A stretch of DNA of 64,000 nucleotides, from contig NZ_JASDCU010000006.1 in the NCBI RefSeq assembly GCF_030407765.1, forward strand, positions 1-64,000, read 5' to 3'. Below are positions 16,888 to 25,478 of this stretch, piece by piece. The position numbers were made by a program, and so were the translations under genes. Every line of letters begins with the position of its first letter. Within the stretch, counting starts at the first letter, position 1. Origin of the DNA: Microbacterium sp. APC 3901. GTDB lineage: Bacteria > Actinomycetota > Actinomycetes > Actinomycetales > Microbacteriaceae. The notes under the pieces were generated by a model, which saw nothing but the letters and a program-made list of their open reading frames with translations, was not told the DNA's origin and searched no databases.

Positions 16888-17808
16888 GTGTCATACATCA
16901 AGCCCGCCGAGCTCGCCACCCGCATGGTCGACGCCGGCGCATACAAACTGCAGCTGTCCACTCGCGACACCCTCATCCGCGCCTTCATGGGCGCCGCCCT
17001 GCTGACGATAGCCGCGGCCTTCGCAGTCACTGTCTCGACGCAGACCGGTCAGCCTCTCCTGGGCGCAGTGCTCTTCCCGGTCGGGTTCGTGATGCTCTAT
17101 CTGCTCGGGTACGACCTGCTCACCGGAGTGTTCACTCTCGGGCCGCTCGCGGTGCTCGACCGTCGCCCCGGAGCGACGTTCGGGTCTCTGATGCGCAACT
17201 GGGGCCTCGTCTTCCTCGGCAACTTCGGCGGCGCCTTCCTGGTGGCGATCCTGATGGCGATCTACTTCACCTACGGGTTCTCGACCGCGCCGAGCGCCGT
17301 CGGCGAGGCGATCAGCGAGATCGGACACGGTCGCACGGTCGGGTATGCCGATCACGGCGCAGCAGGGATGCTGACTCTGTTCATCCGTGGCGTGCTCTGC
17401 AACTGGATGGTGTCGACGGGCGTCGTGCTGGCCATGGTCTCGGACAGCACGATCGGCAAGATCGTCGCGATGTGGCTGCCGATCATGCTGTTCTTCTACA
17501 TGGGCTTCGAGCACTCCATCGTCAACATGTTCCTGTTCCCGTCCGGCCTGCTGATGGGCGCCGACTTCACGGTGTGGGACTACATCGTCTGGAATGAGCT
17601 GCCCACCGTCGTCGGCAACCTCGTCGGTGGTCTCGTATTCGTCGGGCTCCCGATCTACTTCACGCACGGACGCCCGAAGGCCCGGAAGGCCCGCGAAGCA
17701 CGCGCTGCTCTGCGCCGGGCACGCTCCGTCGTGGCCGAAGCACCCGCCGACACCACCCCGGTGACCCGCCAGGAGGCCGGCTCGGAGCTCGAGCCCTCGC
17801 GCGTCTGA
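16888..17808 (+). CDS. nirC: Formate/nitrite transporter family protein
   Basis: A 306-residue membrane channel of the FocA/NirC family. I use GTG 16888 (VSYIKPAELA) because GGAGG lies just before it and the residues upstream do not fit. Six hydrophobic segments are visible, with family motifs FMGAALLTIAAAFAV, LFPVGFVMLYLLGYDLLTGVF, RNWGLVFLGNFGGAF, RGVLCNWMVSTGV and FEHSIVNMFLFP. The C-terminal tail is cytoplasmic and charged. It sits convergent to the nitrite reductase/siroheme operon across a strong hairpin, so nitrite uptake is the likely role; formate transport cannot be excluded. Confidence 0.9.
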   Translation: MSYIKPAELATRMVDAGAYKLQLSTRDTLIRAFMGAALLTIAAAFAVTVSTQTGQPLLGAVLFPVGFVMLYLLGYDLLTGVFTLGPLAVLDRRPGATFGSLMRNWGLVFLGNFGGAFLVAILMAIYFTYGFSTAPSAVGEAISEIGHGRTVGYADHGAAGMLTLFIRGVLCNWMVSTGVVLAMVSDSTIGKIVAMWLPIMLFFYMGFEHSIVNMFLFPSGLLMGADFTVWDYIVWNELPTVVGNLVGGLVFVGLPIYFTHGRPKARKAREARAALRRARSVVAEAPADTTPVTRQEAGSELEPSRV

Positions 17809-17814
17809 CTCCGA

Positions 17815-17856
17815 GGGGGAAGAGGGCGGATGCTGCGGCATCCGCCCTCTTCCCCC
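17815..17856. terminator. Perfect 19-bp hairpin between nirC and the siroheme operon
   Basis: Arms 17815-17833 and 17838-17856 are perfectly complementary (GGGGGAAGAGGGCGGATGC and its complement) with a TGCG tetraloop. It lies at the end of two convergent units, 7 bases after the nirC stop and 34 before the ferrochelatase stop. No T-tract follows on either strand, which is common for GC-rich actinobacterial terminators. Confidence 0.85.
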
Positions 17857-17889
17857 TGCGCGCGCCGTGCCGGGCGGTTCCCCTGCGCG

Positions 17890-18567
17890 TCAGGCGGAGC
17901 GGAATCGATCGATGATGACCTCCGCGATCCGCGCGTCGGCACCGAGGGGCGCGGATACCCGGTCCGCGCCGGACTTCTCCACGAGTCCGGCGAAGTATCC
18001 GGGAGCCAGGACGTGGCTCGCCGCGATCACCCGTGTCGCCCCGTCTCGCCGCGCTGCGGCGACGGCCTCCCCGATCTTCGGATCGATCGCCGAGGCGTAA
18101 CCGATCGTGATCGGGGCGGGGATGAGGCGAGCGAGGTGCTCCGACGCCGCAGTGACATCGGCGACGGCTGCCGGATTGCTCGAACCGGCGGCAGCGAGCA
18201 CGACGTGGTCGCCAGGGAGCCACATACCCTCGACGGCCGCACGCAGACGGGTGGCCAGCACCTGGGCGATCAGCGGGTGGGTGCCCAACGGCTCCCCCTG
18301 CCGGACGTTGTCGTGCGGCCGCACGGCGTCAGCGATGTCGACGGCCGTGTGAAAGCCGACCGACAACAGCAGCGGCACCACGACGACATCGTCGAGCACC
18401 CGCTCCTGATCGATCACATCGAGCACAGTGGGCTCCTGCACGTCGACGAACGCCTGCACGACCCGCGAGTCGGGCATCCGCTGCCGCACGAGGTCGACGA
18501 GCGCCTCGACCGTGCGCCGGCCCGCCGGTGAGTCCGTGCCGTGAGAGCAGGCGACGAGCGTGGTCAT
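17890..18567 (-). CDS. Sirohydrochlorin chelatase (CbiX/SirB family)
   Basis: A 225-residue two-module chelatase that would insert Fe2+ into sirohydrochlorin to give siroheme, the cofactor of NirB. The N-terminal ligand region is LVACSHGTDSPAGRR (H9) and the middle VPLLLSVGFHTAVDI holds a second family histidine; the C-terminal module repeats the fold without that motif. It overlaps the hemD stop by 4 bases and ends the five-gene operon. A separate chelatase is needed because the upstream CysG-like protein has the precorrin-2 dehydrogenase and methylase parts, and its N-terminal domain may not chelate efficiently. Iron rather than cobalt is inferred from context. Confidence 0.88.
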   Translation of the reverse strand: MTTLVACSHGTDSPAGRRTVEALVDLVRQRMPDSRVVQAFVDVQEPTVLDVIDQERVLDDVVVVPLLLSVGFHTAVDIADAVRPHDNVRQGEPLGTHPLIAQVLATRLRAAVEGMWLPGDHVVLAAAGSSNPAAVADVTAASEHLARLIPAPITIGYASAIDPKIGEAVAAARRDGATRVIAASHVLAPGYFAGLVEKSGADRVSAPLGADARIAEVIIDRFRSA

Positions 18568-19694
18568 TGGGTGTCCTCCATGGTGAGCCGATACCCGCGC
18601 TTCACGACCGTCTGGATGGCGGTCGCTCCACCGAGCGCCTCGCGGAGCCGTGCGACCGCCATCTCGACGGCATGCGCGTTCTCGCCGCCCCGCGGCAACA
18701 CGAGCCCGAGCTGTTCCCTGGAGACCACCCTGCCCGCAGCATCGAAGAGTTCGCTGAGGATGCTGGCGCCGGCACGCGAGAGCGGCACGAAGCGCCCATC
18801 GAGCAGCACGCCGCGGCTGCGCATCTCCATGGTTCCTGCAGCCGTTCGCCGCTGCGGGGCTGCTCCGGAGGCGAAGTGGTCGACGACGCAGCGAACCAGC
18901 GAACCGAGCCTTCCGCGCGCGGCGAGCGTCGTGTGCAGCCCAGCGCTGCGCAGCGGTGCCGCCGTGATGGGGCCGACGGCTGCGAGCAGCAGACGTCCAG
19001 CCTCCGCGCGTCGGCGGATCGCGTCGAGCGTGTCAGCGCGGATCGCGGCCCGGACCCACTCGGCTGCACCCGGCGCGGAGGTGAAGAGCACGGCGTCGAC
19101 CTCGCCGGAGCCCGCCTGCACCACGGAGCGGTGCACGATCTGCGGGTCGGGCGGCGGCCCCCAACGGTAGACCGTGATGCTCACGACATCGGCGCCGAGG
19201 TCTGCGAGCAACGCGTCGAGTCCGTCGGCACCCGCCCCGTGATGCTGGATAGCGATGCGACGCCCGGCGACGCCTTCAGCCGTGAGGTACTCCCCCACCT
19301 CCGCCGAGGTCTCGGACTCCGCAACCCAGTCGGCTGTGAACCCCGCCTGCTGGATCGCGCCGTGCGCCTTCGGCCCCCGAGCGACGAACTGGGCATCTGT
19401 GAGCGCGGTCGACAGCTCTTCTGCCAGATCGTTCTCGTGCGCTGCGTCGATCCAGCCGCGGAACCCGACACCCGTCGTCACGATCACGATGTCGGGCGGA
19501 TCCGCGATCAGATCACGGGTGCGGGCGAGCAGATCCTCGTCGTCTTCGTTCGGGATGATGCTCAGCGCCGGCGCACGGTAGACCTGCCCCCCTCGGCGTT
19601 CGAGCGCCGTGACGAGGTCGCCCGCGCGCCTGTCTGCGGCCACGACGATCGTGCATCCGGTCAGAGCCGGCGGGAGGGGGGCACGGGTCGTCAC
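18564..19694 (-). CDS. hemD: Uroporphyrinogen-III synthase fused to an OmpR-like winged helix
   Basis: A 376-residue protein. Residues about 13-260 are a HemD-type synthase (VVAADRRAGDLVTALERRGGQVYRAPAL, later VLFTSAPGAAEWVR and LAAVGPITAAPLRSAG), which closes hydroxymethylbilane to uroporphyrinogen III. Residues about 280-372 match a Trans_reg_C winged helix (GVLLDGRFVPLSRAGASILSEL, then VVSREQLGLVL, AVEMAVARLREALG and TVVKRGYRL). The fusion suggests the protein might also bind DNA and tune the nitrite-assimilation genes. GTG start, with 4-base overlaps to both neighbours. A dedicated siroheme-pathway copy; the housekeeping hemD is presumably elsewhere. Confidence 0.88.
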   Translation of the reverse strand: MTTRAPLPPALTGCTIVVAADRRAGDLVTALERRGGQVYRAPALSIIPNEDDEDLLARTRDLIADPPDIVIVTTGVGFRGWIDAAHENDLAEELSTALTDAQFVARGPKAHGAIQQAGFTADWVAESETSAEVGEYLTAEGVAGRRIAIQHHGAGADGLDALLADLGADVVSITVYRWGPPPDPQIVHRSVVQAGSGEVDAVLFTSAPGAAEWVRAAIRADTLDAIRRRAEAGRLLLAAVGPITAAPLRSAGLHTTLAARGRLGSLVRCVVDHFASGAAPQRRTAAGTMEMRSRGVLLDGRFVPLSRAGASILSELFDAAGRVVSREQLGLVLPRGGENAHAVEMAVARLREALGGATAIQTVVKRGYRLTMEDTQ

Positions 19695-20926
19695 GCCAGA
19701 GCAGCCCCGATGGTCGACGGCGAGGGCAGCAGCAGGCGCTCGCTCGCGACCTCGCCGATCACGATCACAGCGGGATTGCGGAGCCCTACTGCGAGGGCGT
19801 CGTCGACGGCGCGTCCGAGGGTCGTGCGCGTCGTGCGCTGCTGCGGTGTGTGCCCGCTCTCCACGAATGCGACCGGACGGTCCTTCGGAATGCCGTGCGC
19901 GATCGCGGATTCCACCAGACGTCCGAGAGCTGCGACGCCCATCAGGACGACCGTCGTCACCGTCGCATCAGCCATGGCCTCCAAAGTACCCGGCCCGAGC
20001 CCGCCCTGCCCGTTCACGACGTGGAAGGCGGCCGCCGTGCCGCGGTGCGTGACCGGGATGCCGGCTGACTGCGGCACCGCGATCGCGCTCGTGATCCCCG
20101 GGGTGACGTCGACGGAGATACCTGCGGCGAGGCACGCGAGCATCTCTTCGCCGCCGCGGCCGAACACGAACGGGTCGCCGCCCTTGAGACGTACCACCCG
20201 CAGACCGGCAGCAGCGCGCTCGACGATGATCCGGTTGATCTCCGCTTGAGGGACCGGGTGTCGCCCCGGCTGCTTGCCGACGTCGATCACCTCGACATCG
20301 GGGTCGAGCCCCTGCACGATCTCGACTGCCGGTCCGAGTCGATCGGTGACGAGCACGTCGGCCTCCGCGATCAGCCTCCGCGCGCGCACGGTCATCAGAT
20401 CCGCGGGACCAGGCCCGCCGCCGACCAGGTCGACCCGGCCGCTGCGCGCGCCCCGCCGTCGCCGGAGCGGCAGCCGGCCATCACCGACCAGAGCGATGAT
20501 CGCATCGCGCACGGCCATGGAGCGGCGTGGATCCGCGCCGACGGTGCTGGTGACCGCGACCGTCACGTCGCCGACTTCCGCCTGGGCAGTCAGCCTGGCC
20601 GATCCGTGTGCGCCGTCCGAGGCGTTGATGCAGAGGACCCGCTGCAACTCGCACTGCTCGCCGACCGCGCGATCCACATGGGCATCGCCGGTCGCGGTGT
20701 GCACCAGCCACGCGCCCGCGAGGTCCGCCGTGCGGAACTCCCGAGCCTGCCACGCGACTCCGTGACTCGCGACGAGCCGCACGGTGTCCTCGTGCAGCGC
20801 CGGTGCGACGATCCGCACACTCGCGCCCTCGGCGAGGAAGCGACGGAGCCGCTTCGCGGCCACCTCACCCCCTCCTACGAGCAGCACGTCGCGTCCCGTC
20901 AGATTGACACCCAGCATCACGGTCAT
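19691..20926 (-). CDS. cysG: Siroheme synthase: precorrin-2 dehydrogenase plus uroporphyrinogen-III C-methyltransferase
   Basis: A 411-residue fusion. The start is ATG 20926 (MTVMLGVNLTGRDVLLVGGG), preceded by GAGGAGA and overlapping the nirD stop by 4 bases; the longer open frame is not used. Residues 1-150 are a precorrin-2 dehydrogenase-like domain with the NAD motif VGGGEVAAKR. Residues about 165-405 are the SAM-dependent methylase, with the motifs VDLVGGGPGPADLMTVRARRLI, VRLKGGDPFVFGRGGEE and VTPGITSAIAVPQSAGIPVTHR. It takes uroporphyrinogen III to sirohydrochlorin; the chelatase two genes downstream finishes siroheme. The product supplies NirB. Confidence 0.92.
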   Translation of the reverse strand: MTVMLGVNLTGRDVLLVGGGEVAAKRLRRFLAEGASVRIVAPALHEDTVRLVASHGVAWQAREFRTADLAGAWLVHTATGDAHVDRAVGEQCELQRVLCINASDGAHGSARLTAQAEVGDVTVAVTSTVGADPRRSMAVRDAIIALVGDGRLPLRRRRGARSGRVDLVGGGPGPADLMTVRARRLIAEADVLVTDRLGPAVEIVQGLDPDVEVIDVGKQPGRHPVPQAEINRIIVERAAAGLRVVRLKGGDPFVFGRGGEEMLACLAAGISVDVTPGITSAIAVPQSAGIPVTHRGTAAAFHVVNGQGGLGPGTLEAMADATVTTVVLMGVAALGRLVESAIAHGIPKDRPVAFVESGHTPQQRTTRTTLGRAVDDALAVGLRNPAVIVIGEVASERLLLPSPSTIGAALA

Positions 20927-21276
20927 CGGATCTCCTCGATGTCGAGCTCGACGTGACCGTCGACGACGGTCACGCTCCACACCCGCAGCGAAGCGGGTTC
21001 CCTGCCCTGCGTCTCGAGGCATTCGCCCGTGCGCAGATCGAACACCTGCTTGTGCATCGGCGACGCAAGGGTCGCAGCCTCGCCCCGGCTGCCGACGATG
21101 CCGCGTGACATGACCTGCGCACCGCTGTACGGGTCGAGATTCGACACGGCGTGCACCGAAGCGTCCGCCAGCAGGAAGAGTGCGACCTGGACCGTCCCGA
21201 AGAGCGCAGCCCTTCCACGCTCGATCTCCAGATCATCGATGGCGCACACTCGAACCCGACTGCCGGTGGTGGTCAC
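20923..21276 (-). CDS. nirD: Nitrite reductase (NADH) small subunit
   Basis: A 117-residue Rieske-fold subunit paired with NirB. The fold is recognisable (VRVCAIDDLEIERG, FLLADASVHAVSNLDPYSGAQVMSRGIV, then SPMHKQVFDLRTGECLE), but the CxH and CxxH ligands of a real Rieske cluster are absent, as is normal for NirD. GTG start overlapping the nirB stop by 4 bases; the end overlaps the cysG-type gene by 4 bases. It is required with NirB for reduction of nitrite to ammonium in the cytoplasm. Confidence 0.93.
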   Translation of the reverse strand: MTTTGSRVRVCAIDDLEIERGRAALFGTVQVALFLLADASVHAVSNLDPYSGAQVMSRGIVGSRGEAATLASPMHKQVFDLRTGECLETQGREPASLRVWSVTVVDGHVELDIEEIR

Positions 21277-23852
21277 CGCCGCACCTCCAGAGTCGTGCCC
21301 GCGATGAACACCGAGCCGTCGCTACGCTCCTCCGCCGTGGCCGGGCGCACCTGGCCTCGTTCCGGCACATAGGCGAGTGAGGGGTCTGGGGTGTCCGTGG
21401 CGTTCACGAACGACTCGAACCGCCGGAGCTTCACCGGGTCCCGTAGGGTCGCGGCCCATTCGTCCTCGTACCGATCGACGTGCACGGACATCGCCGTGTC
21501 GAGGTCATCGCAGATGCCGAGCTCGTCGTCGAAGATCACCGACCGCAGTCCGTCCAGCCCGCCGTCGAGCTCTGTGCACCACCCGGCGGTGCGCTGCAGA
21601 CGATCCGCCGTGCGGATGTAGTACATGAAGAAGCGGTCGATCGCGCGGATCAGCCCTTCGTCGTCGAGACCAGACGCGAGTAGCTCAGCATGTCTCGGTG
21701 AGAAGCCGCCGTTGCCGCCGACGTACATGTTCCAGCCCGTCTCGGTCGCGATCACCCCGACGTCCTTCGAACGAGCCTCTGCGCATTCTCGCGCGCACCC
21801 GGAGACGCCCACCTTGAGCTTGTGCGGCGCTCGCAGCCCGCGGTAGCGCAGCTCCAGCCGCACCGCCATCCCCACCGCGTCCAGCACACCGTATCGACAC
21901 CACGTCGAGCCGACGCATGACTTCACAGTTCGCAGCGCCTTGCCGTACGCCTGTCCCGACTCGAAACCGGCGTCGACCAGTCGCTGCCAGATCTGCGGCA
22001 GCTGCTCGAGGCGGGCACCGAACATGTCGATGCGCTGCCCGCCCGTGATCTTCGTGTACAGGCCGTACGACTCGGCTATGTTGCCGATCGCGATCAGGCC
22101 CGCCGGCGTGACCTCGCCACCCGGCATCCTCGGCACCACCGAATAGGTGCCGTCCTTCTGCATGTTGGCCATCACGTGATCGTTGGTGTCCTGCAGCGAA
22201 GCGTTCTCACCGTCCAGTACATGCGCTCCGACCAGCACGGCGAGGATGCTGGCGAGGGCGGGCTTGCAGATGTCGCAGCCACGCCCCGTGCCGAAACGCC
22301 CGATGATCGCGCTGAAGGTCGAGAGCTCCGACACTCGCACGGCGTCGAAGAGCTGCCTGCGTGACATCGCGAAGTGTTCGCACAACGCATCGGACGTCGT
22401 CTGCCCGAGCTTGGTCATCTCCTGCCCGACGATCTTCTTCACGGCGAAGATGCACGACCCGCACGTGGCGCCCGCCTTGGTGCATGCCTTCACGGCTGCG
22501 GCATCCGTGCAGCCGTCCGTGTGGACGGCGTCGCGGATACGCCCGGCGGTCACATTCGAGCAGGAACAGACCACCGCGTCGTCTGGGAGCTCGTTGTCAG
22601 GGAGGCCGGCACCGGCCTCGGGCAGCAGATAGGCGGCAGGGTCAGCGCCCAGCGGAGCGCCCACCAACGGACGCAGGGACCCGTAGGCCGAGGCGTCGCC
22701 GACGAGGATGCCGCCGAGCAGCGTCTTCGCGTCATCGGAGAGCACGAGCTTCTTATAAACACCGCTCACCGGGTCGGTGTATACGACGTCGAGGGCATTC
22801 GGGGTGACGGCCATCGCATCGCCGAAACTCGCGACATCGACACCCGAGAGTTTGAGCTTGGCCGATTCGTCGTACCCGGGGAAAGTCGCATCGCCCCCGA
22901 GCAGTCGGTTCGCCGCCACTTCCGCCATCGCGTATCCCGGGGCGACGAGCCCGACCGAGCGCCCGTCGTAGTTGGCGACCTCACCGATCGCGAGGATGTG
23001 CTCATCGGCGGTGCGGCACCGGGAATCGATCAGCACACCGCCGGACGGATGCACATCGAGCTGAGCGAGCCTCGCGAGCGAGTCCTGCGGACGCACGCCG
23101 ACCGTGAAGATCACGATGTCGGTGTCGTGCATGGTTCCGTCCTGGAACTGCAGTGTCGCGACCGCCCCCGACGCATCCGGGTCCAGGCGGGTCGTCCGCG
23201 TCCCGGTCCGGACCGCGATCCCCTTCGATTCGATGAGGCGCCGGAGGACAGTTCCGCCGGCCAGGTCGAGCTGCGCGGACATGAGCCGGTCGGAGGACTG
23301 CACGACGGTGCATCCGACGTCGAGCCCCTGCATCGCCCCCGCTGCTTCAAGCCCGAGCAGACCACCGCCGATCACCGTGCCGCGAAGCGGGCGCCCGAGC
23401 TGCTCCTCACGGCGTGCGACGAAATCACGGATCGCCGCGAGGTCGTCGATCGTCCGATATACGAAGCAGCCGGGGAGTTTCGCTCCATCGATTGCCGGCC
23501 GCAGTGCGTACGAGCCCGTCGCGAGCACGAGAGTTCCGTACGCATGGATCGCGCCTGACCGCGTGCGCACCGACCGCGCGCTGCGATCGATGCTCATGAC
23601 CCGGTCATCTCGGATGAAATGCACTCGGTCGTCGGCAAGGACGCCGGCGTCGAGCTCGAGGTCATCGGCGCTGGCACCCGAGAAGTATGAGGACAGCCCG
23701 ACGCGGTCGTAGGGCGCTCGTGCCTCCTCACCGATCAGGGTGACGGAGCGTGTATCCCCCTCGGACCGGAGCAGACTCTCGACGAAACGATGCGCGACCA
23801 TGCCTGCACCGACCACCACAACATCTGCCGATGTGCTGCTTCGAGCGATCAC
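21273..23852 (-). CDS. nirB: Nitrite reductase (NADH) large subunit
   Basis: An 859-residue assimilatory nitrite reductase. I use GTG 23852 (VIARSSTSADVVVVGAGMVAHRF) because AGGAGGG lies just upstream; the frame extends 30 codons further without a ribosome site. The N-terminal FAD/NAD(P)H domain has VVVGAGMVAHRFVE and later AIGEVANYDGR. A BFD-like [2Fe-2S] module carries CSCSNVTAG and CGSC. The C-terminal siroheme/[4Fe-4S] region has CVGSTWC and GVSGCARECAEA. It reduces nitrite to ammonium with NADH. First gene of a five-gene chain with 4-base overlaps; a GlnR-like box lies 64-101 bases upstream, suggesting nitrogen control. Confidence 0.96.
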   Translation of the reverse strand: MIARSSTSADVVVVGAGMVAHRFVESLLRSEGDTRSVTLIGEEARAPYDRVGLSSYFSGASADDLELDAGVLADDRVHFIRDDRVMSIDRSARSVRTRSGAIHAYGTLVLATGSYALRPAIDGAKLPGCFVYRTIDDLAAIRDFVARREEQLGRPLRGTVIGGGLLGLEAAGAMQGLDVGCTVVQSSDRLMSAQLDLAGGTVLRRLIESKGIAVRTGTRTTRLDPDASGAVATLQFQDGTMHDTDIVIFTVGVRPQDSLARLAQLDVHPSGGVLIDSRCRTADEHILAIGEVANYDGRSVGLVAPGYAMAEVAANRLLGGDATFPGYDESAKLKLSGVDVASFGDAMAVTPNALDVVYTDPVSGVYKKLVLSDDAKTLLGGILVGDASAYGSLRPLVGAPLGADPAAYLLPEAGAGLPDNELPDDAVVCSCSNVTAGRIRDAVHTDGCTDAAAVKACTKAGATCGSCIFAVKKIVGQEMTKLGQTTSDALCEHFAMSRRQLFDAVRVSELSTFSAIIGRFGTGRGCDICKPALASILAVLVGAHVLDGENASLQDTNDHVMANMQKDGTYSVVPRMPGGEVTPAGLIAIGNIAESYGLYTKITGGQRIDMFGARLEQLPQIWQRLVDAGFESGQAYGKALRTVKSCVGSTWCRYGVLDAVGMAVRLELRYRGLRAPHKLKVGVSGCARECAEARSKDVGVIATETGWNMYVGGNGGFSPRHAELLASGLDDEGLIRAIDRFFMYYIRTADRLQRTAGWCTELDGGLDGLRSVIFDDELGICDDLDTAMSVHVDRYEDEWAATLRDPVKLRRFESFVNATDTPDPSLAYVPERGQVRPATAEERSDGSVFIAGTTLEVRR

Positions 23853-23915
23853 GAGCCCTCCTCTGTCCGTAGCCCGACAGTAGGGAACCGGTGTTTCGCG
23901 GAGAGACGAGTCGCT

Positions 23916-23953
23916 GTTACGCCGAGCGAACGTTCTGCTCACATCCCGATAAC
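23916..23953. promoter_or_regulatory. GlnR-like box upstream of nirB
   Basis: The plus strand reads GTTAC-6-CGAAC-6-CTCAC-6-ATAAC, four 5-mers with exact 6-base spacers. This matches the actinobacterial GlnR pattern gTnAC-n6-GaAAC repeated twice, with some mismatches in the second and fourth elements. nirB starts 64 bases away on the minus strand. GlnR control of nirBD is established in Streptomyces and mycobacteria; that this host has GlnR is assumed. Confidence 0.5.
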
Positions 23954-24062
23954 GCCGATGTGAGACCGTCGCGCTACAGAGACATCGGGCGCCGTGGTCG
24001 TCGTCAGGGCACCGGCGAACTCGTCGCGGATTTCACACTCGACCCGACCAAGAACCACCAAC

Positions 24063-24103
24063 AAAAAAACGGCTGGACCCCCGAAACCGGGGGTCCAGCC
24101 GTT
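24063..24103 (-). terminator. Rho-independent terminator of tRNA-Ser
   Basis: Perfect 16-bp stem (24068-24083 with 24088-24103, AACGGCTGGACCCCCG and its complement) with a 4-base loop. On the minus strand it is followed by seven T residues (AAAAAAA at 24063-24069). It lies 26 bases past the 3' end of the tRNA and is the only terminator in the window with a clear T-tract. Confidence 0.93.
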
Positions 24104-24128
24104 CACGATGTCCTGAAACTTCGCACTG

Positions 24129-24217
24129 CGGAGACGAGGGGATTTGAACCCCTGGTCCCCGTGAGGGGACTCCACCTTAGCAGGGTGGTGCACTCGGCCG
24201 GACTATGCGACGTCTCC
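24129..24217 (-). tRNA. tRNA-Ser (anticodon GCU)
   Basis: An 89-base class II tRNA on the minus strand. The acceptor stem is GGAGACG pairing with CGTCTCC (24211-24217 and 24130-24136), the anticodon stem-loop is CCACC-CTGCTAA-GGTGG with GCU at positions 34-36 reading AGC/AGU serine codons, and a long GC-rich variable arm (TCCCC-TCAC-GGGGA) is followed by the T arm AGGGG-TTCAAAT-CCCCT. The discriminator base is G and CCA is not encoded. It has its own T-tract terminator. No second copy of the 3' end, as an integrated element would leave, is seen. Confidence 0.97.
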
Positions 24218-24345
24218 AGGCATCCGACCCGAAGAGCGGATGCACCTTGCAAGCATAACGGGTTCCCGTGGCTGGAACGAATCGGGACTCAGCAGGTTCG
24301 GCCGGGCCGTCTGCAGGACAAGAACCCGCCTGCAGGACGAGGTTC

Positions 24346-24366
24346 CACGGATGCTCTGCATCCGTG
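24346..24366. terminator. Possible terminator after LacI regulator
   Basis: CACGGATG-CTCTG-CATCCGTG is a perfect 8-bp stem in the 210-base gap between the tRNA and the LacI stop. No T-tract. The same gap has a repeated 13-mer GGAACGAATCGGG (24274-24286 and 24413-24425) and two CTGCAGGAC copies; no gene is seen in it. Confidence 0.45.
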
Positions 24367-24427
24367 CCCCGCTCCTGCAAACGACCCGGGGTGAGGTCAC
24401 GGTCGTCTGGCAGGAACGAATCGGGCG

Positions 24428-25435
24428 TCAGACCGAGCCCGCACTCGACTCTCGCACGATGAGTTCGGGCTGGAACCGCACGCGACGGTCGTGTTCGACG
24501 CCGTCGAGCTCCTTCAGAAGCAGGTCGACGCCCGTCCAGCCGAGCAATCTGGCCGGCTGACGCACAGAGCTCAGCGGCACGACCGTGGCGGAGGCGAAGT
24601 CGATATCGTCGTACCCGACCATCGCGATGTCCTCGGGCACGCGGATGCCGGAGCCGAAGCTGAACGCCTGCAGCAGCCCCACGGCGAGCAGGTCGTTCGC
24701 CGCGAAGACGGCATCCGGGCGCGCGACCACCGCACGCCCCGCGATCGCCTCCCCGGCCGACCTGCCCTGCAGAACCGTGAGGGCCGACTGCTCGAACACC
24801 TCGAGCGTCGCGTCGGGGTGCGCCGCGACGGCGAGCTGCACTCCGCGAAGACGATCGGCCACCTGCTGCACCGACTGCGGGCCCCCGACGAAGGCCAGGC
24901 GACGACGCCCCGAAGACAGCAGATGGTCTGCGGCCAGACGTCCGCCCTCGACGTCGTCGACCGAGACCGAGGGCAGCACACCCTCCTCCACCTCACGGTC
25001 GACGAGCACCACCGGCATCCCTCCGGCGGCGAAGCGGTGCACGGCGGTGAGGTCGTCGGTGGCCGGGGTGAGCAGCACGCCGTTGACGCGCTGCTCCTGG
25101 AAGAGCTCGAGATGCGCCAGCTGGCGCTCGTCTCGTTCGTCGCTGTTGCCCAGCAGCACGGTCATGCCGGCATCCGCTGCTCGGTCTTCCGCTCCCCTGA
25201 CCACCTCGGCGAAGAACGGGTTGCCGATGTCGGGCACCACGAGTCCGATGCTGCGGCTGCGACCGGCGCGCAACTGCCTGGCGGCGTCGTTGCGCACGAA
25301 GCCGAGCTCCTGGATGACCCGCTGCACGCGCTCGACCGTCTTGGCGGATACCCGCTCCGGCTGATTGAGGACATTCGAGACGGTGCCGACCGAGACGCCG
25401 GCCGCAGCCGCGACGTCCTTCACTCCTACCGCCAT
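24428..25435 (-). CDS. LacI family transcriptional regulator of the ABC importer cluster
   Basis: A 335-residue regulator. The start is ATG 25435 (MAVGVKDVAAAAGVS), after GGAGG; the open frame extends upstream through unrelated low-complexity residues. The headpiece is VKDVAAAAGVSVGTVSNVLN with hinge NDAARQLRAGRSRSIGLVVP; the effector domain ends in VRESSAGSV. Its recognition helix VSVGTVSNVLN is identical to that of the rhamnose-locus regulator at 52050. It is the last gene of a minus-strand run: binding protein, two permeases, small membrane protein and regulator. It probably binds the paired operators before the binding-protein gene. Effector unknown. Confidence 0.92.
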   Translation of the reverse strand: MAVGVKDVAAAAGVSVGTVSNVLNQPERVSAKTVERVQRVIQELGFVRNDAARQLRAGRSRSIGLVVPDIGNPFFAEVVRGAEDRAADAGMTVLLGNSDERDERQLAHLELFQEQRVNGVLLTPATDDLTAVHRFAAGGMPVVLVDREVEEGVLPSVSVDDVEGGRLAADHLLSSGRRRLAFVGGPQSVQQVADRLRGVQLAVAAHPDATLEVFEQSALTVLQGRSAGEAIAGRAVVARPDAVFAANDLLAVGLLQAFSFGSGIRVPEDIAMVGYDDIDFASATVVPLSSVRQPARLLGWTGVDLLLKELDGVEHDRRVRFQPELIVRESSAGSV

Positions 25436-25478
25436 GGCATGCCTCCGTCTGTCCGCGCCTGTGCCAACGACTACCTTC

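Noticed and set aside
24129..24217. tRNA-Ser as an integration site
   Set aside because: No integrase and no second copy of the tRNA 3' end was found within the window.
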